64,000 nt of DNA from Elusimicrobiota bacterium. Its GTDB lineage: Bacteria; Elusimicrobiota; Elusimicrobia; UBA1565; JACRDR01. The position numbers and the translations under genes were made by a program. This document shows positions 41,916 through 50,442 of the stretch, one piece after another. Position 1 is the stretch's first letter, and each line of letters opens with the position of its first letter. The notes below the pieces were generated by a model. The model was given only the letters and a program-made list of their open reading frames with translations, searched no databases and was not told the origin of the DNA. The stretch lies in the NCBI GenBank assembly GCA_016194745.1, contig JACQBA010000019.1, positions 124,001-188,000 on the forward strand. Direction: 5' to 3'.

Positions 41916-43553
41916 CCGTTCAACGAGCGCGCGCGTCTGCGCGGCGTCGGGGCTGTCCGGAGCGAGGGACAGATACTCCGTGAAGTGCCGCGCCGCTTCC
42001 GCGTTCCTGCCGGCCGCCATGAGCAGCCGCGCGAGATTGAAATGGGCCGCGGCGTCCCAAGGCCGCACCTCCAGGGCGCGCGCCAAGGCGCGGGCGGCGG
42101 CGGCCGTGTCTCCCTTTCCTTCTTCGACGGTGGCGAGGAACACCCACGTGTCGCCGTCCGAGGGATTTCGCTCCAGCGCCTTGCGGAACAGCGCCTCCGC
42201 CTCCTGCCGCGCTCCGGCGTCCCACTTTAATTTTCCGAGATTGTAGTACGGACCGGGATCGCGTCCGTCGCGGCGGATCGATTCCTCGAGCGCCTGCGCC
42301 GCCTCCGTGGTCTTGCCCGCGCCGGCCAGGTAGGCGCCGAGCCCCGCCCACGCCGCCGCGGAGCGCGGGTTGCCGCGGATCGCTGTCTCGTAGAACGCCT
42401 GCTCGTGGAAGAACGTCTTGTTCGCGCGCCAGGCGTGCGCCACGTACCAAAAGGAGAGTCCGGCGACCGCCCAGACGCGGTACGGCGCGAGCCCTTCGAG
42501 CGCCTGCGCCGCGCCGACGCAGAACGCGGCCGACGCGAGATACAGGTGGCGCTGGGCGCCGATGACGTTGAGCGAGACGAGAAGATTCGAGGCCGGCAGG
42601 AAGAGGACCATCGCCGACAGCGCCCAGAACGCCGCGCGCGCCCCGTCGCCGCGCGCGGCCAGACGCCGCACCGCTTCGGCCGCCAGCAGCGCCCAGCCGA
42701 GAAGGCAGGCCCAGGCGACGAGATCGGTCGTGCCCGAGTCCGGGATGAGGGGCCGCGAGAAGTCGACGCGCAGGCGCAGGCCCGTTGCCGTCGGCCACGC
42801 GAGATTCGCCGCCGCGAAGCGCGCGAGCGTCAGCAGCTTGCGGAGGAGGGGGATCCCGGCGAAGTAGTGACTTCCGACGCGCACCGGCAGGCCGAGGACC
42901 GCGAAGCGGAGGACGAGATAGGCGGCGATGCACGCGCCGAGCGCGGCGTAGACGCCGCGCCGGCGCGTGGACCAGAAGCGCTCGCCGTGGAACGCCCAGT
43001 CGTGAAGCGCCAGGACCGCCGGGAAGAGGATGGCCTGCTCCTTGGTCAGCAGCGCGAGGCAGAAAAAGCCGACGCCCGCGATCGACGCCGGCGCCGGAGC
43101 CTCGAGCTCGAGCCAGGCGAGCAGCACCCACGTCGCCATCAGGATCTCGGGGAGCTGCGACGCGAAGGCGACCGCTTCCGAGTGCACCGGAAGGACCGCG
43201 AACAGGACCGCCGCGCTCAGGGCGACGGAACCGGAGTAGCGGCGCGCGAGCAGGCGCCAGAGGAGAACCGAGTTGGCGGCGTGCACCGCGACGCTCAGCG
43301 CGTGGAACGGCCACACCGCGAGCCCCGAGACGCGACGCAGCAGGAAGAAGAGCAGCATCGGGATCGGACGGTACAGCTCGTCCATCGCGCCCGAGCCCAA
43401 GGAGCCTTCCCAATAGCCGACGCTCAGCAGGCGCGGCAGCATCGCCCAGGAGCGAAGCAGCGGATTGTCGACGATTCCGTACTTGTCGTCCCAGACGAAG
43501 CCGGTAGCGGCGAACGTGTTTACGTACGCCGCGACGGCCGCGCCGAGGACCAG
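41901..43553 (-). CDS. GT-C membrane protein with C-terminal TPRs, second copy (non-AUG start)
   Basis: 513 residues from ATG 43442, but the frame upstream of it encodes the first membrane helix and the acidic WDDKYGIVDNPLL loop that the family needs, so the real start is upstream. CTG 43553 (about 20 bases after the P5C dehydrogenase stop, GAGGGA upstream) gives 550 residues and is used here with reservation. About 10 helices, then five TPRs (AAWAGLGAYLAGAGKTTEAAQ, shown in part). The same family as the convergent gene at 40371, though divergent in sequence. Probably co-transcribed with the P5C dehydrogenase gene. Confidence 0.75.
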   Translation of the reverse strand: MVLGAAVAAYVNTFAATGFVWDDKYGIVDNPLLRSWAMLPRLLSVGYWEGSLGSGAMDELYRPIPMLLFFLLRRVSGLAVWPFHALSVAVHAANSVLLWRLLARRYSGSVALSAAVLFAVLPVHSEAVAFASQLPEILMATWVLLAWLELEAPAPASIAGVGFFCLALLTKEQAILFPAVLALHDWAFHGERFWSTRRRGVYAALGACIAAYLVLRFAVLGLPVRVGSHYFAGIPLLRKLLTLARFAAANLAWPTATGLRLRVDFSRPLIPDSGTTDLVAWACLLGWALLAAEAVRRLAARGDGARAAFWALSAMVLFLPASNLLVSLNVIGAQRHLYLASAAFCVGAAQALEGLAPYRVWAVAGLSFWYVAHAWRANKTFFHEQAFYETAIRGNPRSAAAWAGLGAYLAGAGKTTEAAQALEESIRRDGRDPGPYYNLGKLKWDAGARQEAEALFRKALERNPSDGDTWVFLATVEEGKGDTAAAARALARALEVRPWDAAAHFNLARLLMAAGRNAEAARHFTEYLSLAPDSPDAAQTRALVERLSRP

Positions 43554-43572
43554 CGCGTACGACGTCCCTCGA

Positions 43573-45204
43573 CTAAGCTTCGGCCAGGAAGGGGTAGCGA
43601 TAGTCGCGAGGCGGATCGAAGTTCTCTTTGAGGGTCCGCGGAGAGACCCAGCGCAGCAGGTTGATCATGCTCCCGGCCTTGTCGTTGGTGCCGGACGCGC
43701 GCGCGCCGCCGAAAGGCTGCTGCCCCACCACCGCACCGGTCGGCTTGTCGTTGATGTAGAAGTTGCCGGCCGCGTTGACGAGCACGTCCGACGCCCTCTG
43801 GATGGCCCGCCGATCGCCGGCGAAGATCGCGCCCGTCAGCGCGTACGGCGACGTGCGGTCGCAGAGCTTGAGAGTCTCGTCGAAACGCTTCTCCGGATAG
43901 ACGTAGACCGTCAGCACGGGGCCGAAGATCTCCTCGCACAGCGTCCGGGCGTCGGGCTGCTTCGCCTCGACCACGGTCGGCTCGATGAAGTAGCCCTTGG
44001 AGTCGTCGCACTTGCCGCCGAAAAGGATCTTCGAGTCCTTCTTCGATTTCCGGGCGTAGTCGATGTACTCCTTGATGGAGTCGTAGGCGCCCTTGTCGAT
44101 GACCGCGTTGATGAAATTGCGGAAGTCCTCCGGGGGCCCCATGCGGACCGTCGCGAGCTCGTCGCCGAGCCGCTTCTTGAGCTTCTTCCACATCGTGTCG
44201 GGGATGTAGGCGCGCGAGGCGGCCGAGCACTTCTGGCCCTGGTACTCGAAGGCGCCGCGCACGAGCGCCGCGGAGACGGAATCCAGGTCCGCGCTCGGAT
44301 GCACCATGACGAAGTCCTTGCCGCCCGTCTCGCCGACCAGACGCGGGTACGTCTTGTACTTGCCGATGTTGGCGCCGACCTGCGTCCACATGTTGTGAAA
44401 CACTCCGGTCGAACCGGTGAAGTGCACGCCCGCAAGCTCGGGATGGGAGAGGCACGCGTTCCCGATCTCGCTCGCGGAGCCTTGGACCATGTTGATGACC
44501 CCGTCCGGAAGCCCGGCCGCCTTCCAAAGCTGCATCAGGAAATGGGCGGTGTAAACGGTGCTGGAGGCCGGCTTCCAGACGACCGTGTTCCCCATGATCG
44601 CGGGCGCCGTCGGCAGATTCCCCGCGATGGCGGTAAAATTGAAAGGCGTGACCGCGAAGACGAAGCCCTCGAGCGGCCGCTGCTCGGACCGGTTCCAAAG
44701 GCCGCGCGAGGAGATCGGCTGCTGCTCGTAAATCTGCTCGGCGAAGCGCACGTTGAAGCGAAGGAAATCGACGAGCTCGCACGCGGAATCGATCTCGGCC
44801 TGGTAGATGTTCTTCGACTGGCAGAGCATCGTCGCCGCGTTGAGCGTCCAGCGCCAATCGTTGGCGAGGAGCTCGGCCGCCTTGAGGAAGATCGCCGCGC
44901 GGACGTGCCAGGGAGTCGCGGCCCACTCGCGCCTGGCTTTGAGGGCCGCGCCGATGGCCTGCTGAGCCTCTTTCGCGCCGCCCTTATGGAATCGTCCGAG
45001 CTTGCGCGCGTGGTCGTGCGGCGGGTGGATATCGGCGGTTTTGCCGGTCTTGATCTGCTTTTCGCCGATGTAGAGCGGGATATCCACTTCCCGCGAGCGC
45101 ATCTCGGTCAAGCGCGCCTTGAAAGCCTTCTTTTCGATGCTGCCGGGACCGTAGCTCAGTACCGTCTCGTTGACGGGGGGAGGAACTTGGAATCGGCCGT
45201 TCAT
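43573..45204 (-). CDS. L-glutamate gamma-semialdehyde (P5C) dehydrogenase, ALDH4A1 type
   Basis: 543 residues. Oxidises glutamate-5-semialdehyde, in equilibrium with pyrroline-5-carboxylate, to glutamate with NAD: last step of proline and ornithine catabolism. ALDH core: FTGSTGVFHNMW, general base E292 in GETGGKDFVMV, nucleophile C326 in GQKCSAASRAYIP. Long N-terminal extension with VNETVLSYGPGS matches the eukaryote-like P5CDH branch, distinct from the RocA-type copy at 4954. AAGGAGAC precedes ATG 45204. No proline dehydrogenase gene is in the window. Confidence 0.93.
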   Translation of the reverse strand: MNGRFQVPPPVNETVLSYGPGSIEKKAFKARLTEMRSREVDIPLYIGEKQIKTGKTADIHPPHDHARKLGRFHKGGAKEAQQAIGAALKARREWAATPWHVRAAIFLKAAELLANDWRWTLNAATMLCQSKNIYQAEIDSACELVDFLRFNVRFAEQIYEQQPISSRGLWNRSEQRPLEGFVFAVTPFNFTAIAGNLPTAPAIMGNTVVWKPASSTVYTAHFLMQLWKAAGLPDGVINMVQGSASEIGNACLSHPELAGVHFTGSTGVFHNMWTQVGANIGKYKTYPRLVGETGGKDFVMVHPSADLDSVSAALVRGAFEYQGQKCSAASRAYIPDTMWKKLKKRLGDELATVRMGPPEDFRNFINAVIDKGAYDSIKEYIDYARKSKKDSKILFGGKCDDSKGYFIEPTVVEAKQPDARTLCEEIFGPVLTVYVYPEKRFDETLKLCDRTSPYALTGAIFAGDRRAIQRASDVLVNAAGNFYINDKPTGAVVGQQPFGGARASGTNDKAGSMINLLRWVSPRTLKENFDPPRDYRYPFLAEA

Positions 45205-45314
45205 GATGTCTCCTTATCGTCGTTGCGACCTGGGGCCTCGTAACAACATATTAACATATACGAAATAGCCCTTTAATCGCGCTCAGCCAAACTAGAATCG
45301 TGACTCAGCAGACC

Positions 45315-46229
45315 ATGGAAACGAAGCATCAGACCGGTTGGGAAGACCTCGTCGCTCGCGCTCCGATCTCCGCCCCCGCTCCCGTCGAGACGGGGCCGGC
45401 CGAAGTCTCCCGCGCCGCGTCGACCGCTCCCGAGTTGAACCCCTCGTACTTGACGCACGAGCTCCGCGCCCCGCTGACGTCGATCCGTTCGGCCCTCCTG
45501 CTCCTGCAGGAGAAGCTGGAAGGCAAACTCGACAGCGACGATCTTCAGTTGATCCTCGTGGCCGTCAAGAACTCCGACCGCCTTGGAGGATTGATCAACG
45601 ACATCATGGCCTATTCCAAAATCCGAAGCGGCAAGCTCCCGATGTCCGCCGAAGCCGTCTATCCCCGCGCCCTCGTCCAGGAGGCCGCCGACAGCATGAA
45701 GGCTTGGGCCGTCTCGAAGGGGGTCAAGCTCCTGCGCGCGGCCGAAGAGGAGCCGTTGCCCCGGGTCAAGGCGGATCCACAGCGGATCCAGCAAATCCTA
45801 GCGAATCTCATCTCTAACGCGATCAAGTTCACGCGGCCGGGCGGCCGCATCGAGATCGCGACCAAGCTCGGACGGCACGAGCACGCCGGCACCGTCGTCT
45901 TCTCGGTGAAGGACACCGGCTGCGGCATCTCGCCGGAGGATCGCGATCGCATCTTCACCGCGTTCGAACAGTCTTCCCTCGGCACGAAGGTCTCGGACGG
46001 GACCGGTCTCGGTCTCACCTTGGCCAAAGCGATGGTCGAGCTCCACGGCGGGAGAATCTGGGTCGAGAGCTGGAAAGGCCTGGGGTCGACGTTCCGCTTC
46101 ACGATCCCGATCGCGAAGGAAGACCTGGCCAAGCCGATCAAGATTTATCCGAAACCCGTCGAATACCACGGGCTCCTGGTCAACCTCTTCCGGCGTCTGA
46201 ACTCGATCGTCGCGCTTCTGCCGATCTAG
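45315..46229 (+). CDS. Cytoplasmic sensor histidine kinase
   Basis: 304 residues from the ATG at 45315; a GTG at 45300 is possible but would lie one base from the TAGAAT -10 box (45293-45298). Short unstructured N-terminus, then HisKA with phospho-acceptor H48 in THELRAPLTSI, dimerisation helices, and HATPase with NLISNAIKF, DTGCGIS and GTGLGLTLAK. There is no PAS, membrane segment or receiver, so the signal must come through a partner. The last 35 residues are basic and hydrophobic and could touch the membrane. Divergent from the P5C dehydrogenase gene. Confidence 0.9.
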   Translation: METKHQTGWEDLVARAPISAPAPVETGPAEVSRAASTAPELNPSYLTHELRAPLTSIRSALLLLQEKLEGKLDSDDLQLILVAVKNSDRLGGLINDIMAYSKIRSGKLPMSAEAVYPRALVQEAADSMKAWAVSKGVKLLRAAEEEPLPRVKADPQRIQQILANLISNAIKFTRPGGRIEIATKLGRHEHAGTVVFSVKDTGCGISPEDRDRIFTAFEQSSLGTKVSDGTGLGLTLAKAMVELHGGRIWVESWKGLGSTFRFTIPIAKEDLAKPIKIYPKPVEYHGLLVNLFRRLNSIVALLPI

Positions 46230-46239
46230 TCCCTAAAGG

Positions 46240-46908
46240 CTATTCGAAGGAGATCGTCCTGATCCCGAGCGATCCGATCCGCTCGGAATAGGCCGCTTGG
46301 TGCGCCTGCGCCTCTTCGCGCGCTCGCGTGCCGGGGCAGCAGGACGCGGGCGGCCAACCGCCTCCGGGCGGTCCTTTGCAGTCGGGATTGGTGGGGCAGA
46401 TGTTCGCCGCGAGCTCGAGCTTCGGCTCATCGGAGGCGGCACAAATCATGCTGTTCCCGCGTCGACACTCTGCACCGACTTCGATCCTGCCCGTATTGAG
46501 ATCCACCAGTACCGGAGCCTCGTTCGAAGCCTTCGCTCGAAGCGCCACCTGTTCGGTCGCATCGCCCGCAGCGCAACTCTCCTGATAAGGATCTCCGCAG
46601 CTGCGGTCGACGCAACGCTGGCACCAGCGCTTGCCACCCGCGCATCCAAGCTCGCACCGCCGTCCGGAGCCCACCTGCCACAAGACCGCGGGCGCGCTCG
46701 CTTGCACGCGAGGAGCCGTCAGCGAGATCGGCACTTCGACGACCGTGTCGGCAAGTCCGGTGCTGGTCTGCCCGCCGATGCGGTCGGTGCTCAGCTTCCG
46801 GTCCTTGGGCGAGATGACGTCGCCCAGGCCTCCGATGGCGCGGGTCTCGACGATGCCGAGAACGAGCAATGCGGCGGCCAAGGATGCGAGCGGCAGAATC
46901 CTCTTCAT
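46240..46908 (-). CDS. Exported Cys-rich protein of unknown function
   Basis: 222 residues from ATG 46908, which follows GGGGGGA and leads into a signal peptide (LASLAAALLVLGIVETRA). Twelve cysteines in the mature part (RRCELGC, WCQRCVDRSCGD, ESCAAG, AECRRGNSMICAA, NICPTNPDCK, PASCCPG) suggest many disulfides or a metal-binding surface protein. Its leader resembles that of the gene at 25017. Family not recognised. Confidence 0.7.
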   Translation of the reverse strand: MKRILPLASLAAALLVLGIVETRAIGGLGDVISPKDRKLSTDRIGGQTSTGLADTVVEVPISLTAPRVQASAPAVLWQVGSGRRCELGCAGGKRWCQRCVDRSCGDPYQESCAAGDATEQVALRAKASNEAPVLVDLNTGRIEVGAECRRGNSMICAASDEPKLELAANICPTNPDCKGPPGGGWPPASCCPGTRAREEAQAHQAAYSERIGSLGIRTISFE

Positions 46909-46992
46909 AAATCCCCCCGGACTTGTCACCTCAATAGGGTAGGACAATTGGACGAGACCCATACAGGTTCTTTCTGCCCATTCAACGGTAGG

Positions 46993-47014
46993 CCGATAGA
47001 CCTATCGGATTTTT
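46993..47014 (+). terminator. Hairpin with T-run between genes
   Basis: CCGATA (46993-46998), loop GACC, TATCGG (47003-47008), then TTTTT at 47010-47014. The orientation with the T-run is plus, although the flanking genes are both minus, so it may end an unseen plus-strand transcript or merely be the 3' hairpin of the minus-strand gene. Confidence 0.45.
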
Positions 47015-47730
47015 CACCCATCCCGAAGCCTCCGGGCAAGCTCGTACGCCCTGAAAGCCCCGCATTGCTCCTCCGTGATCCGGTCGTTCGGGCTGAAGGC
47101 GCTCAAGATATTCGGCTCCTCCACGTGTCCTCTGTTCCCCAGGATGTGCGCCAGCTCATGCGCCGTCGGGCTGTACGCGGGGTGCCGCGAGGCGCGGTAT
47201 GACGCCGAGAGTACCTCGCTGGAGACCCAGGCGGTGTCCAATACCCGCGGGTCCAGCCGCCATAGCTCCACGTACTTCCGATTGAACGACCACGCCGCGT
47301 TGCCGTCGTGAGTCTTGCCCACGAAGAAAACGACGGGCTTTTCGGACGGAGGGATGCTCGCTCCGATCCGCAGGTCCCGGCCGCGCCCCGGCGCATCGAT
47401 GTCGGGCGAACTTTCGGGGGCGTCCGCGACGACCAGCGTCACGCGGCGGATCCCGATGGCGCATTGGGACAGGATCTCCGCCGTCCGCTCCACGGTCGCG
47501 CGCACGGTCTCCGGGGTCCAGCCGGCGTTCCGGAACATCACCAAGGTCAGCGGCAGCTCGTGCGTGATGCGCGCGGACGAGGCGGCGGGAGGCAGGGTCA
47601 GCGACGCGACCTCGGGGGAGCCGAACCCGGCGTTCGCCCATCGGCTCCTCTCGTCCTCCGACGCCGCCCGAAGCTCCGCGCCGGCGAGCACCAGCGCGAC
47701 CAGAGTGGGCCAAACCGCGGTGGCGTTCAT
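47014..47730 (-). CDS. Exported zinc-protease-like protein (HELAH)
   Basis: 238 residues, GAGGAG before ATG 47730, signal peptide (VALVLAGAELRAAS). Zinc motif H191-E192-L-A-H195 in TAHELAHILGN, with a further His (H202) 11 residues after the first one. This resembles metzincin HExxHxxGxxH but with one extra residue, and no Met-turn is clear, so assignment to metzincins is uncertain. The rest is a compact alpha/beta domain. Envelope protease or protease-like protein. Confidence 0.72.
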   Translation of the reverse strand: MNATAVWPTLVALVLAGAELRAASEDERSRWANAGFGSPEVASLTLPPAASSARITHELPLTLVMFRNAGWTPETVRATVERTAEILSQCAIGIRRVTLVVADAPESSPDIDAPGRGRDLRIGASIPPSEKPVVFFVGKTHDGNAAWSFNRKYVELWRLDPRVLDTAWVSSEVLSASYRASRHPAYSPTAHELAHILGNRGHVEEPNILSAFSPNDRITEEQCGAFRAYELARRLRDG

Positions 47731-47831
47731 CGCTCCTCAGGATGCTCCGCCCTCGTGTTCAAGGCGCGTGGCGTTTCCGTGCGTCTTCCGTAGCCCCTCG
47801 CCGAGGCCCCGGGCCGCGCGGCGCGGAATGC

Positions 47832-47837
47832 TATAAT
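47832..47837 (+). promoter_or_regulatory. Extended -10 box of the VOC gene, leaderless start
   Basis: TGCTATAAT, with TATAAT ending 7 bases before ATG 47845. Confidence 0.55.
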
Positions 47838-47844
47838 CGCGTCC

Positions 47845-48189
47845 ATGATCAAGCACATCGCCTTCACGATGTATACCGTCAAGGACATGCCGCGGGCGCG
47901 GAAGTTCTACGAGAGCGACCTCGGCCTCAAGGTCACGAACAATTTCCGGGACGAGTGGGTGGAGTACCACCTCGACAACGGCTGCTTCGCCATCACGACG
48001 ATGGTCCCGCAGATCGGCGCCGGAGCCAGCATCGCCTTCGAAGTCGAGGACGTCGACAAGGTGATCGAGCGCCTGAAGAAGGGAAAGGTGACGGTGAAGC
48101 GAGAGCCGTTCTCGAGCCCGGTTTGCCGCATGGCCGTGGTCCTCGACACAGAAGGCAACGCCGTCACGCTACACACGAAGACGCGCTAG
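47845..48189 (+). CDS. VOC-superfamily (glyoxalase/bleomycin-resistance-like) protein
   Basis: 114 residues, one beta-alpha-beta-beta-beta unit pair. Begins HIAFTMYTVKDMPRARKFYESDLGL, the standard VOC first module (shown in part), with His, then ASIAFEVEDVDKVIERL and a final Glu region VVLDTEGNAVTLH. Could be a lyase, dioxygenase or binding protein; metal ligands are partly seen. The downstream GH20 gene starts 26 bases later and may be co-transcribed. Confidence 0.85.
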   Translation: MIKHIAFTMYTVKDMPRARKFYESDLGLKVTNNFRDEWVEYHLDNGCFAITTMVPQIGAGASIAFEVEDVDKVIERLKKGKVTVKREPFSSPVCRMAVVLDTEGNAVTLHTKTR

Positions 48190-48214
48190 CGTCCTCGGAA
48201 GACAGGAGGGGGGA

Positions 48215-50248
48215 ATGCACCAGGTCTTGGCCGTGCTTTGTCTTGCCGCGGGCGCGGCGGCCGTTTGGGCCGCTCCGTCCGTGATCCCGCAGCCCGTCTC
48301 CATTGACGCGACGCCTTCCTGCCGCTTCACGCTAGACCCCCGCACGTCCATCGCGGCGCCGCGCGGTCTGGAGGCCGCGGCCGCCGCGCTCCGCGGAGAT
48401 CTCGCGGCGCCGACGGGTTTTCGCTTCCCGCCCGCCTCGGATGGGCCGCGCATCGAGTTCCTGCTCGACAAGACCTTGCCCGCGGAAGGCTATCGGATCG
48501 ACGCGAGGTCAAAACGCGTGTCGATCCGGGCGGCGACGCCGGCGGGCGCGTTCTATGCCGTTCAGACGCTCAAGCAGCTGCTGCCCCCCGACGTCTTCCG
48601 CCGCGCGCAGGCCTCCGGCGTCGCCTGGTCGATCCCGTGCGTCCGCGTGGAAGATCGACCGCGGTTCGCCTGGAGAGGCGCCCTGCTCGACAGCGGCCGT
48701 CATTACCTGCCGAAGGAATTCCTCTTCCGTTTCTTCGACTTGATGGCCCTCTACAAGCTCAACGTCTTTCATTGGCACATGACGGACGACACGGGTTGGC
48801 GCATCGAGATCAACCGCTACCCGCGTCTGACGGGCGTGGCCTCCCAAATGGACCTGTCGCTGATGAACCCTTCGGACGCGACGCGCGCTCCAAGCGAGAC
48901 GCCCGGCGGCTACCATACGCAAGACGACATCCGCGAGATCGTCCGCTACGCGGCCGCGCGGCATATCACGATCGTGCCGGAGATCGAGATGCCCGGGCAC
49001 GCGGGCGCGGCCATCTTCGCCTATCCGGAGCTCGGCAACAAGCGGCAGATCGAAGCCTCGGGCGGCGACGTGAAGTTCATGGGCGACGGCGACAACGTCT
49101 TCAACGTGGACGACGCGACCCTCGCCTTCCTGAAGAATGTGCTCGACGAAGTCCTCGCCCTCTTCCCCAGTCGCTTCGTCCACATCGGCGGCGACGAGGT
49201 CTGGAAGGAACCCTGGAAGAAGAACCCCAAGGTCCAAGCCCGGATGAAAGCGCTCGGACTCAAGTCCGAGGAGGAGATGCAGAGTTGGTTCATCAAGCAG
49301 ATGGACGCGTATCTGACCTCCAAGGGCCGGAGGCTGGTCGGCTGGGACGAGATCCTGGAAGGCGGACTCGCGCCCAACGCCACCGTGACGTCCTGGCGCG
49401 GCCTCGAGGGCGGCATCGCCGCGGCGAAGGCGGGCCATGACGTCGTGATCAATCCCATGCAGCCGACGTACCTCGACTATTATCAAGCCAAGCCGGACGG
49501 CCTCGAGCCGCGCACGATCGGGAACGTCCTCGCGCTGGAGGAGGTTTACAAGTTCGAGCCCGTGCCTCGAGAACTCTCGGCGGAAGAGGCCAGGCACGTC
49601 CTGGGAGGGCAGGCGAGCCTCTGGGGCGAGTTCATGTCGAGCCCGAAACAGGTCGAGTACATGGCGTTCCCGCGATTGGCCGCGTTCGCGGAGACCGTAT
49701 GGTCGCCGAAGGACGCTCGCTCCATCGACGGCATGCTCAAACGCCTGGCCCAGCACGCCCTCGCCTGGGACGTGCTCGGGATCAATTACCGCAGGCTGAA
49801 CACCCGCGCAATCCAGGTGGGGACGTGGGAGCACACGGTCGCGCCGGAGCGCGGCGCGACGAAGTCCTGGGACGTTACGGCCGCCATCGAGGACTCCGGC
49901 TACTACAAAGTCCTCTTCGATTCGACGGGAGACCGAGGACGCCTCAAGGTGGACTGGGTCGAGCTCCTACAGGACGGGCGGCCCCTTCTCAAGGTCGAGC
50001 AGCCGTATCAGCCGGGTGGTGGGAACAGCAAGGACAACCTCTTCGTATTCGTCCTGCAGCCGATGCCGGGCGCCGTGTACGTCCTGCGCGCGGGGATTCG
50101 AGAGGAGAACGAGACGCCCTCTCGCGGTGCCGTCTATGTCGCCCGCATCGGCAATCCCGCCCGACCCCGGTCGTCGACCGCGCCGCCCGCTCCGGAGTCC
50201 GCGGTCCCGATGTTGCGGCGGGGCCCCAGCGCCATCACCGGACACTGA
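48215..50248 (+). CDS. Exported beta-N-acetylhexosaminidase (GH20)
   Basis: 677 residues with a signal peptide (VLAVLCLAAGAAAVWAA). Removes terminal GlcNAc or GalNAc from glycans. N-terminal GH20b domain (AEGYRIDARSKRVSIRAATPAGAFYAVQTLKQL, shown in part), then the TIM barrel: KLNVFHWHMTDDTGWRIEI, PEIEMPGHAGAA, and catalytic pair D327-E328 in HIGGDEVW; WDEILEGG is the later active-site block. A C-terminal beta domain follows. An AGGAGGGGG ribosome site precedes the ATG. The APH-type hexosamine-kinase-like gene 4.6 kb downstream could use its product. Confidence 0.94.
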   Translation: MHQVLAVLCLAAGAAAVWAAPSVIPQPVSIDATPSCRFTLDPRTSIAAPRGLEAAAAALRGDLAAPTGFRFPPASDGPRIEFLLDKTLPAEGYRIDARSKRVSIRAATPAGAFYAVQTLKQLLPPDVFRRAQASGVAWSIPCVRVEDRPRFAWRGALLDSGRHYLPKEFLFRFFDLMALYKLNVFHWHMTDDTGWRIEINRYPRLTGVASQMDLSLMNPSDATRAPSETPGGYHTQDDIREIVRYAAARHITIVPEIEMPGHAGAAIFAYPELGNKRQIEASGGDVKFMGDGDNVFNVDDATLAFLKNVLDEVLALFPSRFVHIGGDEVWKEPWKKNPKVQARMKALGLKSEEEMQSWFIKQMDAYLTSKGRRLVGWDEILEGGLAPNATVTSWRGLEGGIAAAKAGHDVVINPMQPTYLDYYQAKPDGLEPRTIGNVLALEEVYKFEPVPRELSAEEARHVLGGQASLWGEFMSSPKQVEYMAFPRLAAFAETVWSPKDARSIDGMLKRLAQHALAWDVLGINYRRLNTRAIQVGTWEHTVAPERGATKSWDVTAAIEDSGYYKVLFDSTGDRGRLKVDWVELLQDGRPLLKVEQPYQPGGGNSKDNLFVFVLQPMPGAVYVLRAGIREENETPSRGAVYVARIGNPARPRSSTAPPAPESAVPMLRRGPSAITGH

Positions 50249-50257
50249 CGATCGTCA
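50246..50257. repeat. 12-base perfect palindrome at the hexosaminidase stop
   Basis: TGACGATCGTCA; contains the TGAC/GTCA half-sites also present in the tandem repeats at 50330-50372. Confidence 0.5.
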
Positions 50258-50329
50258 TAGTGCCGTCGCAGACCATTCGTAAAATCGCTTGAAATACCGC
50301 GTTTTCCCTCGGCAACCACCGGAAAAAAA

Positions 50330-50372
50330 ATGACAGAATCGTCACATCGGAGATATGACAGAATCGTCACAT
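50330..50372. promoter_or_regulatory. Two tandem 18-base operator-like repeats
   Basis: ATGACAGAATCGTCACAT occurs at 50330-50347 and again at 50355-50372 (25-base period); each has TGAC-N6-GTCA dyad symmetry. CTGAC (50377-50381) and GTCAG (50397-50401) form a third, wider dyad. The likely promoter (TTGCCG 50392, TACCAT 50416) follows, so the sites could control the five-gene operon from 50443. Confidence 0.55.
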
Positions 50373-50442
50373 TGCGCTGACATTGCCGCCATTGCCGTCA
50401 GGGCCAATTAAGGCATACCATGGTAAGGAGACTTCACTTGCC

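Noticed and set aside
42405..43631. 408-codon plus-strand open frame
   Set aside because: Overlaps the minus-strand GT-C gene, highly Arg-rich, no start signal.
47014..47730. Classical metzincin
   Set aside because: The third His is one residue farther than in HExxHxxGxxH and a Met-turn is lacking, so only a generic HExxH protein is claimed.
50330..50372. CRISPR-like repeat pair
   Set aside because: Only two 18-base copies 7 bases apart, no spacers; better seen as operators.
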